From Candidatus Geothrix odensensis (GTDB lineage: Bacteria > Acidobacteriota > Holophagae > Holophagales > Holophagaceae), in assembly GCA_016714685.1 (NCBI GenBank), contig JADKCH010000005.1, positions 124,001 through 188,000 on the forward strand: a stretch of 64,000 nt of DNA, written 5' to 3'. Positions within the stretch are counted from its first letter, which is position 1. Every line of letters starts with the position of its first letter. This document shows, one piece after another, positions 35,100 through 42,285 of this stretch. The position numbers and the translations under genes are program-made. The notes beneath the pieces were generated by a model that saw only the letters and a list, made by a program, of their open reading frames with translations, made no database searches and was not told the origin of the DNA.

Positions 35100-36762
35100 G
35101 AATGGGTGATCCTGGCCGCAGCAAGGGCCAGGGGGCGGGTGAGGCCCGGCCCACCTCGGCCCACGCCGTGGGGCGAGTCGTGGTCCCACCGCACCTCGAA
35201 GGGCCGGATCTCCTGCTCGATGCCTTTCAGGGAGAAGGCGCCGAGCTGGCGCAGGCCCTCCTGCCCGATGAGTTCGGCGGTGGTGGGGCCCACCACGATC
35301 TGGCCGGGGCGGCCACGGAGCTTTCCAGGCGGGAGGCCAGGTTCACGGTGCTGCCCATCACGGTGTAGTCCATGCGCTTCTCGCAGCCGATGTCGCCGGC
35401 GAAGGCCTCGCCACTGTTGATGCCGATGCGCATCTTCAGCTCGGGGTAGCCCTGGGGCCGCATGGCATTGAGGTCGTACAGCGCCTCCTGCATGGCGATG
35501 GCGGCCTCGGTGGCGTGCCGCGCGTGGTCGGGATCGGCATTGGGTGCGCCGAAGAAGGCCATGATGGCGTCGCCGATGTACTTGTCGAGGGTGCCCCCTC
35601 GATTGAAGATCTGGTCGGTCATGGCCTCGAAGGTGCGGTTCAGGATGCCCGCCAGCACCATGGGCTCCATGCCCTCGCTCATGCGCGTGAACCCGGAGAT
35701 GTCGGCGAAGAGCACGCTGATCTGGCAGCGCTGGGCCTGGAGGGCCGGCGCCTCCTTGTTCTGGCTGGACTTCAGGATCTGGTCCACCACCTGGGGGCTG
35801 TGGTACCGCTCGAGCCGCTGCCGGAACTTGGCCTCGCGCTCGCGCTGGATGCCCACGGCGGCGAAGTTGGCCATGGCGCTGAGCAGGTGCTCGTCTTCGC
35901 GCTTGAAGCCGCCCTTGTTGAGACTCGTTTCGAGGTAGATGACGCCGAAGGCCTTCTCCTCCACGATGAGCGGGGCGCAGAGGGCCGACGTGATGCCGTG
36001 GATCTTGATGCTCTCCCCGGCGCTGAAGCGCGGATCCATGCGGGCATCCGTGGTGAGGATGGCCACGCGGTTGTCCATGGCCGTGCGGGCGATGGTGCGG
36101 CTGATGGGATTGGCGTGGAGGCCAGGCTGCTCCTCCCAGATCAGCTCGGGGACGAGCTCGCCCGTGGCGTCGGCCAGCAGGATGAAGCCCCGCTGGCAGG
36201 GGATCTGGGCCGTGATCAGGCCCATCACAGAGTCGAGCAGCTCACTCAGGCCCGCCGCCCGCAGCAGGGTGCCGGCCATGCTCGCCAGGCGCTGGAATAG
36301 GGTGACCGCCTCGCCCGCCGGGTGCTGGCCACTGGCCTGGGCCAGCATCGCCTCCAGGCTGGCGTGGGGCACCAGGATGGAACCGGAGGCGTCGAAGGCG
36401 CGGTCCTCCAGGGAGATCCGCGAGGCCACGGCCTTGGGCGCCAGGTTGAGGTTCAGGCCGGCCGGGGCGGCCAGCCCCCCCTCGGGCACCCACATCACCA
36501 TGGCCTCGCCCAGGAGGATCGTGTCGCCCGGGTGCAGCGGCGTGGGTTCCGTCAGCGTCGCACCATTCAGGGAAGTGCCGTTGAGCGACTTCATGTCCAT
36601 GACGCACGGCTGGCCACCCTTCAGGAAGATCCGCGCATGAACCCGGCTCACGGCGTTCGCCTGGATCTTGATGGTGGCCTGGTCCCCCCGGCCGATGGTC
36701 ACGCCCTCCTCCGTGAGGGTCACGGGATGCAGGGCACCATCAACCTGGAGGGTGAGCTTCAT
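35100..36762 (-). CDS. Adenylate/guanylate cyclase with N-terminal FHA and GAF domains, frameshift near 3' end
   Basis: Start ATG 36762. FHA domain residues ~1-95 (GVTIGRGDQATIKIQANAVSRVHARI, DMKSLNGTSLNG), linker, GAF domain ~155-310 (CQRGFILLADATGELVP, LCAPLIVEEKAFGVIYLETS), then a class III cyclase domain from ~345: SVLFADISGFTRMSEGM (metal Asp), GGTLDKYIGDAIMAFFGAPNADPDHARHA (second Asp), MRIGINSGEAFAGDIG, DYTVMGSTVNLASRLES. An indel near 35320 moves the end (VVGPTTAELIGQEGLRQLGAFSLKGIEQEIRPFEVRW) to another frame. No stop is found in any frame between there and the next gene at 35099, so the 3' end given is approximate. Likely makes cAMP in response to a GAF ligand and phospho-partners. 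Confidence 0.85.
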
Positions 36763-36861
36763 GGGATGTCCGGAGGGGGTCTGAGTTTAACACCTGAGGC
36801 TGACCTTATCGACCAGTCGCGGTAACCTATGAGGTTCACCCTGCAAGGGTGCGGAGGCTCA

Positions 36862-38236
36862 GTGACCAAAGTCGGATTCATGTCCCTGGGCTGCCCCAAG
36901 AACCTCGTGGATTCCGAGGTCATGCTGGGCCACCTGCGGCTCAAGGGCTATCAGATCACGCCCGTGCTGGAGGAGGCCCAGGTGCTGGTGGTGAACACCT
37001 GTGGATTCATCGATGCGGCGAAACAGGAGAGCGTCGAGGCCATCCTCCAGGCCGCGTCCATGAAGACTGAAGGCGCCTGCGAGAAGCTCATCGTGGCGGG
37101 CTGTCTGGTGGAGCGCTACCGCGACGAACTGATGGCCGAGATGCCCGAGATCGACGCCTGCCTGGGCACCCGCGACATCGAGCAGATCGCCGAGATCATC
37201 GGCGCCGGGGCCGCCTTCGAGCTGAACCCCAACCCCGACTACCTCTACACCGAAGCCAGCCCGCGGATGCTGACCACACCCAAGGCCAGCGCCTACCTCA
37301 AGATCAGCGAGGGCTGCGACCATGCCTGCGCCTTCTGCGTCATCCCCCAGCTGCGGGGCGCCCAGCGCAGCCGGAGCATCGAGAGTGTCGTCGCCGAGGC
37401 GAAGAACCTGGTGGCTCAGGGTGTGCTGGAGATCAGCCTGGTGGGCCAGGACACCACGGACTATGGCCGCGACTTCGGCGATCCCGATGCGCTGGAAAAG
37501 CTGGTGCGCGCTTTGGGATCGGTCGAGGGCCTGCGCTGGTTCCGCATCCACTACGCCTACCCGAACCGCCTCACAGACGGCCTGCTGCGCGCGATGGCGG
37601 AAACGCCCAACTGCGCCCGCTACCTGGACATGCCCCTGCAGCACGCGGACGCCGCCATCCTCAAGGCCATGGCCCGGGCGGCAGCCGGCTCGTTCTCGAA
37701 GCTCCTGGAAGGTGCGCCGCCTGGTGCCGGGCATCGCCATCCGCTCGAACTTCATCGTGGGCTTCCCTGGCGAAGATGAGGCCGCCTTCGAGGAGCTGAA
37801 GGACTTCGTGAAGGAGGCCCGCTTCGACCACGTGGGCGTCTTCACCTACAGTCCGGAGGAAGGCACCTCCGCCTACGGTCTGGGCGATCCCATCCCCAAG
37901 CGCACCAAGGAGGCCCGCAAGCGGCGGCTCCTCGAGCTGCAGCAGAAGATCGCCCGGGAGAAAAACCAGGAGAAGGTGGGCCAGGTCATCGAGGTGCTGG
38001 TGGAGGGCGCCCACGAGGAGACCGATCTCATCGTCAAGGGCCGCCACGCCGGCCAGGCCCCGGAGATCGACGGCAATGTGCTGCTGGTGGACGGCACCCC
38101 CCAGGTGAACACCATCCAGCGGGTGCGCATCGTGAAGGCCCATGCCTATGACCTCATTGGCGAGGTCGAGGAGGGTGGCCTGGAGGCGAGCACCGCGGCT
38201 TACGAGCTGGCCTTCCGGAAGCGATCCCGGCCCTAG
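36862..38236 (+). CDS. rimO: Ribosomal protein S12 methylthiotransferase RimO, one frameshift
   Basis: GTG start 36862 behind GCGGAGGCTCA gives VTKVGFMSLGCPKNLVDSE, the standard RimO opening; the ATG at 36829 adds 11 unlikely residues. MTTase domain with Cys residues in SLGCPKN, VNTCGFID and VAGCLVERY; radical-SAM motif CDHACAFCVIPQLRG; YAYPNRLTDGLLRAM. A one-base indel near 37700-37712 shifts into LVPGIAIRSNFIVGFPGEDEAAF..., the TRAM domain and TGA 38236. Adds a methylthio group to an Asp of ribosomal protein S12. ~457 aa when joined. Confidence 0.9.
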
Positions 38237-38237
38237 C

Positions 38238-38825
38238 TCAATCAGGTGGCCGCAGGGAGCCCAGCTCCGGATCTGCCTTCTCCAGACAGGCGGGGCAGAT
38301 GCCGTGGGTGGCCGAGACTCCGGTGCGCTGCTGGAGAAACACCTCCATCGGGTGCCAGTCGCCCTGATCATCCCGGATCTGGTGGCACCAGGCACACACG
38401 GGCAGGAGCCCCTGGAGCTCCCGCACCTCGGCCTTGGAGGCCTGCAACTTCTGGTTGAGGTCCTGCTGGAGCAGCACCTCCCGGCGCAGGGCCCCCACGG
38501 CCCAGGCACCGAGCAGGTAGGAGAGCTGCTTGTTCAGCGCATCCCAGAGGCGGTAATACTCCGAGCTGGCATACCGGCCGCTGAGGATCGCGTGGAGATA
38601 CCACCCGACGCCGCAGAACAGGGCCATGCCAAGCCCCTCGCGGGTTCCCCTGCACCAGGCCAGCCAGATCACCGGCACCAGATAGAAGGCGGAGAAATCC
38701 ACCTCAGGCGGGGAGACGACATCCACCAGGATGATCCCTCCGAACAGCGCCAGGGCCACCAGCCATCCGGACAGGGGCCGGGTCGTCCGCATCAGGCCCT
38801 CGCTCGCACCCCACCCCCGCAGCAT
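38238..38825 (-). CDS. Membrane protein with orphan PAS-kinase-type CxxC tail
   Basis: About 195 aa from ATG 38825 (AAAGGGGCTCACC upstream); ATG 38843 and 38792 are alternatives. Four hydrophobic segments (LSGWLVALALFGGIILVDVVS, FSAFYLVPVIWLAWC, ALFCGVGWYLHAIL, LLGAWAVGALRREVLL), a coiled-coil LLQQDLNQKLQASKAEVRELQGLL, then PVCAWCHQIRDDQGDWHPMEVFL...GICPACLEK. That Cys-rich tail is what ends many PAS/GGDEF sensor proteins in Geobacter-Geothrix type bacteria, here without any kinase or cyclase domain. Two CxxC pairs could bind a metal. Role unknown; perhaps a sensor partner. Confidence 0.7.
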   Translation of the reverse strand: MLRGWGASEGLMRTTRPLSGWLVALALFGGIILVDVVSPPEVDFSAFYLVPVIWLAWCRGTREGLGMALFCGVGWYLHAILSGRYASSEYYRLWDALNKQLSYLLGAWAVGALRREVLLQQDLNQKLQASKAEVRELQGLLPVCAWCHQIRDDQGDWHPMEVFLQQRTGVSATHGICPACLEKADPELGSLRPPD

Positions 38826-38952
38826 GGTGAGCCCCTTTCGCATGGTTCGGACCGTCCTGGGCGCCATCTTCCCACAGGGCGCCATCCCATGGCCGGATTC
38901 GCCGCCAGGCCCCCTTCCCGCGACCGCCATGGCTCCGGGCTACACTGGCTCC

Positions 38953-39624
38953 ATGCTCCAACTGGACCGCATCACCCGGGCCTACGAACTCGGCGGCGAG
39001 CGCGCCGGCGTGTTTGGCGTGTCGCTGGAGGTCCCGAAGGGCTGCCTGGCGGTGCTCGCCGGCCCCAGTGGCAGCGGCAAGACCACCCTGCTGCAGCTGG
39101 CGGGGCTGCTGGACGCGCCGGATGAAGGCGAGGTGCGTCTCGATGGTGAGGCCGTGTCCGCCCTGTCCGAGAAGGCCCGCTGCGACCTGCGGCTCCGGCA
39201 CCTGGGCTTCGTGTTCCAGGCCTTCAACCTGGTGCCGGTCCTGTCGGCCCTCGAGAACGTCATGCTGCCCCTGCAGCTCCGGGGCATGCCCGAGGCCGAG
39301 GCCAGGCTCCGGGCCGAGGGCGCGCTGGACCGTGTGGGCCTCTCGGACCGCGCCCACCACCGGCCCGGCCAGCTCAGCGGCGGGCAGCAGCAGCGCGCCG
39401 CCATCGCCCGGGCCCTGGCACCGATCCGCTCTAATCCTCGCGGACGAGCCCACCGCCAGCCTCGACCACGCCCACGGCGGCCCCCCATGGCCCTCAGGGC
39501 CGAGCTGGCGGCCGAGCGCGGCGTCACCTTCCTGGTCGCCAGCCACGACCCCGCCGTCATCGCCCGCGCCCATGTCGTCTTCCGGCTCATGGACGGCAAG
39601 CTCATCGGCGAGGAGCGGCCATGA
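38953..39624 (+). CDS. ABC transporter ATP-binding protein (LolD/MacB-type), locally frame-scrambled
   Basis: 223 aa from ATG 38953 (MLQLDRITRAYELGGER). Walker A GPSGSGKTT, Q-loop FVFQAFNLVPVLSALENVMLP, signature QLSGGQQQRAAIARAL. The Walker B zone 39420-39485 reads nonsense in this frame (PIRSNPRGRAHRQPRPRP) but ALILADEPTASLDHAHGG in another, so two compensating indels are present; the end VTFLVASHDPAVIARAHVVFRLMDGKL is in frame. Powers the adjacent FtsX-type permease (4-bp ATGA overlap). Such pairs export lipoproteins, lipids or peptides. Confidence 0.88.
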   Translation: MLQLDRITRAYELGGERAGVFGVSLEVPKGCLAVLAGPSGSGKTTLLQLAGLLDAPDEGEVRLDGEAVSALSEKARCDLRLRHLGFVFQAFNLVPVLSALENVMLPLQLRGMPEAEARLRAEGALDRVGLSDRAHHRPGQLSGGQQQRAAIARALAPIRSNPRGRAHRQPRPRPRRPPMALRAELAAERGVTFLVASHDPAVIARAHVVFRLMDGKLIGEERP

Positions 39625-40865
39625 TCCTCGCCCGGCTGGCCCTCCGCAACCTGCTGCGCCAGCGCCGCCGCACGGCCCTTACGCTGATGGTGGTTGTCGC
39701 CGGGTTCCTGGCCCTGAGCCTGGCGGGCGGCTTCATGGCCCAGACCTTCCAGGGGCTCTCTGACGCAGCCATCCGGGGGGGCCTCGGCCACCTCCAGGTG
39801 CTGCCGCCCGGGGCCATGGAGGGCGACGAAGCCCAGAGCCTGGAGCAGGCCCTGCCGGATGGCGAGGCCCTGGCCGCGCGGCTCCGCCAGGATCCCGCCG
39901 TGGCCGAGGTGCTGCCGCGCACCCAGTTCATGGGCCTGCTCTCCAGCGGGGCGAAGAGCGTCGCCTTCCTGGGCACCGCCGTGGACCCCGTGCTCGAACC
40001 CCGGCACATGGCCTGCACCGAGGCCCTGACCAGCGGGGCGAAGACCCCCGCCGGCACCGGCTCGCGATGGCTCTCCGCCGATCCCGCCGTGCGGGAAGTG
40101 ATCCTCGGCGTGGGCCTGGCCCGCACGCTGGGCGCCACCGTGGGCAGCTCCCTCACGCTCATGTCCACCACCAGGGACGGCGCGCTGAACGCCGTGGATG
40201 TGGAGGTCGCGGGGCTCCAGGATCTCGGCCTCCGCGAGCTGAATGACCGCTTCCTCACGGTGAGCCTCGCCACCGCCAGCCCGCTGCTGGATGCCGGCCC
40301 GGCGCGGTCACGGCTCTCCATCATCCTGAAGCGCCCCCAGGACACAGCCCGGGAGCAGGCGCGGATCCAGGCCCTGCTGCCCGGCACTTCGGTGAAGCCC
40401 TGGTTCGAGCTGGCCTCGTTCTACCGGCAGGTGAAGCTGCTCTACTTCGCCATCTTCGGTTTCATGGGCCTCGTGCTCTTCCTGGTGGTGCTGCTGGCCA
40501 CGGCCAACACCCTCCTGATGTCGGTCATGGAGCGGGTGCGCGAGTTCGGCGTGCTGCGGGCCATGGGTCTCCAGCCTCGGCAGCTGCTGGCGCTACTCCA
40601 GTGGGAGGGCGCCTTCCTCGGCCTCCTGGGCAGCGCCCTCGGCCTGGCGGCGACCCTGCTGCTGCGGGCCGGGCTGAACGCCCTGCACCTCCAGATGCCC
40701 GCCCCCCCCGGCACCAGCCATGGCTACGAGCTCAACATCCACTTCGTGCCGGCGGTCTACATCATCGTGGCCCTCGGCCTGCAGGCCACCATCCAGGTAA
40801 GCGCCCTGTTCCCGGGCCTGAAGGCAGCGCGGCTGCGCATTGTCGAGGCGTTGAGATACGTCTGA
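39621..40865 (+). CDS. FtsX/LolE-type ABC transporter permease
   Basis: 414 aa. N-terminal helix after ARLALRNLLRQRRRTALTLMVVVAGFLALSLAGGF, periplasmic domain ~50-280 (GGLGHLQVLPPGAMEGDEAQ), then three helices with the FtsX signature LLATANTLLMSVMERVREFGVLRAMGLQPRQLLALLQWEGAFLGLLGSALG and the ending GLKAARLRIVEALRYV. LolC/E-like architecture. Translationally coupled to the ATPase. No adaptor protein gene is adjacent, unlike the MacA pair at 16-19 kb. Confidence 0.9.
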   Translation: MILARLALRNLLRQRRRTALTLMVVVAGFLALSLAGGFMAQTFQGLSDAAIRGGLGHLQVLPPGAMEGDEAQSLEQALPDGEALAARLRQDPAVAEVLPRTQFMGLLSSGAKSVAFLGTAVDPVLEPRHMACTEALTSGAKTPAGTGSRWLSADPAVREVILGVGLARTLGATVGSSLTLMSTTRDGALNAVDVEVAGLQDLGLRELNDRFLTVSLATASPLLDAGPARSRLSIILKRPQDTAREQARIQALLPGTSVKPWFELASFYRQVKLLYFAIFGFMGLVLFLVVLLATANTLLMSVMERVREFGVLRAMGLQPRQLLALLQWEGAFLGLLGSALGLAATLLLRAGLNALHLQMPAPPGTSHGYELNIHFVPAVYIIVALGLQATIQVSALFPGLKAARLRIVEALRYV

Positions 40866-40955
40866 GCCCCTCGGCTGACGTGGAAGCAGGTGGCGAAGTC
40901 GGGACCGGGGCGAGGAGGTCGGGGCAGCAGCAGCCCCACACCCTAGACTGTCCCC

Positions 40956-41601
40956 ACGACACCGCGGCCCTGGCTCCTGACGCTGCTCCTCGCCCTGCCC
41001 CTGCGCGCCGATGGCGTGGAGGTGGCCCTCGGTGTCTGCGTGGCGCCCACGGGGCGTGGCGCGGGCCCAGGAAGTTTCAGCGACAACACGACGGCGTTGC
41101 AGGTCCGGCTGGGCTGGGATCAGTCCCCCTCCCAAGTGCGGATGGACCAGTGGCAGGCCCTGGCCCAGGGCGGCTCCAGCCACGACCTCCGGTACGCGAT
41201 GGCGGGCGCCGGCTGGCAGCGCAGCTGGTGGACCGGCGACCACCAGCTGCAGGGGGCCCTGGGAGCCGACCTGCGCGTGGAGCAGTACCAGGGGCACAGC
41301 AGCCTCGCGAGCGGCCCCTCGGCCCTGGGTTCCCCAGCGTACCTGGCTGGTGCGGCCCTGGCTGAGGGCCCAGGCCGGGTTCCGAGGCATCCTCTTCCCC
41401 TTCCTCTCCGAGCCCGCCGGGGGGCTGCTGGCGGCCCTCACCCAGGGAGGCGTCTACACGCACCCCTTCACGCGCCTGGAAGTGGCGATCCCGCTCTGGC
41501 ATCAGGGCGGGGAGGGGGACACGGGGCTCCTCCGCCAGATGGCCCCGCGCTGGGAGGCCTCCGTCCAGTTAGGGATGCGCTTCGGGCGGGTGCGCCGGTG
41601 A
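40956..41601 (+). CDS. Putative outer-membrane beta-barrel or secreted protein, no normal start and one frameshift
   Basis: Frame from 40944 (TAG) to about 41340 reads TTPRPWLLTLLLALPLRADGVEVALG, a clear signal peptide, but its first codon is ACG at 40956 and no ATG, GTG or TTG precedes the mature part; a sequence error in the start is likely. Beta-strand-like stretches follow (TALQVRLGWDQ, RYAMAGAGWQRSWWTGDHQLQGALGADLRVEQYQG). An indel near 41335-41345 moves to the frame with PWLRAQAGFRGILFPFLSEPAGG, FTRLEVAIPLWHQGG and WEASVQLGMRFGRVRR, whose TGA overlaps the pgpA GTG (GTGA). I do not recognise the family; barrel-like strands and the operon position support an envelope role. Confidence 0.55.
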
Positions 41602-42158
41602 AGGCCGGCCCTTCGGCCCCCCGCCTCGCCTGGTGGCTCGCCACCGGTTTCGGCAGCGGCCACCTGAAGCCTGCGCCGGGCACTTGGGGCAGCCTGGCGG
41701 GACTGGCGGCCTGGCTGCTGCTGGTGGCCGGATGCCGCGCGTTCGGGGGCGCCTGGACCCCCTGGCTGCTGCTGACGGCCCCGGTCGCCATCATCCTGCT
41801 GGCCGTGTGGGCCGCGGCGCGCGTGGTGCAGGAAACCGGCCAGAAGGACCCCTCCTTCATCGTGGCCGATGAGTGGGCCGGCATCTGGATCGCCCTCACC
41901 CCCCTGCTCTTCACGGCCACCGTCCAGCCGCAGCCGCTTTCCCTCTGGGCCGCCCGGCTGGTGGCGCCCTTCCTGCTCTTCCGCCTCTTCGATATCTGGA
42001 AGCCGGGTGCCGTCGATGTCGCCCAGCGCCTGCCCGGCGGCTGGGGCGTGGTCATGGACGATGTGCTGGCGGGCCTCCTCGCAGCGCTTCTCGTCTGGCC
42101 CCTGGATCGGTGGCTGGGCGCCCAGTCGCTCGCGAACCCCCAACTCTGGGTGTGGTAG
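41598..42158 (+). CDS. pgpA: Phosphatidylglycerophosphatase A
   Basis: 186 aa from GTG 41598 overlapping the upstream stop by 4 bp. LATGFGSGHLKPAPGTWGSLAGL is the PgpA N-terminal signature, DPSFIVADEWAGIWIAL holds the conserved D-E pair, and FRLFDIWKPGAVDVAQRLPGGWGVVMDDVLAGLLAALL is the C-terminal signature with DD. Four membrane helices. Dephosphorylates phosphatidylglycerophosphate to phosphatidylglycerol at the inner membrane. Confidence 0.93.
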   Translation: MKAGPSAPRLAWWLATGFGSGHLKPAPGTWGSLAGLAAWLLLVAGCRAFGGAWTPWLLLTAPVAIILLAVWAAARVVQETGQKDPSFIVADEWAGIWIALTPLLFTATVQPQPLSLWAARLVAPFLLFRLFDIWKPGAVDVAQRLPGGWGVVMDDVLAGLLAALLVWPLDRWLGAQSLANPQLWVW

Positions 42159-42285
42159 AACAAGAATCTTCGATGGGCCGCGGAGGCATCGTCCCGGGCG
42201 GGCAGAGATCAAGGCGCCTATCTGAACACACCGAAAGCCATCCCTGCCGTCCATGGATGACTTTGGAAAAGGCCACGGAGTACTG

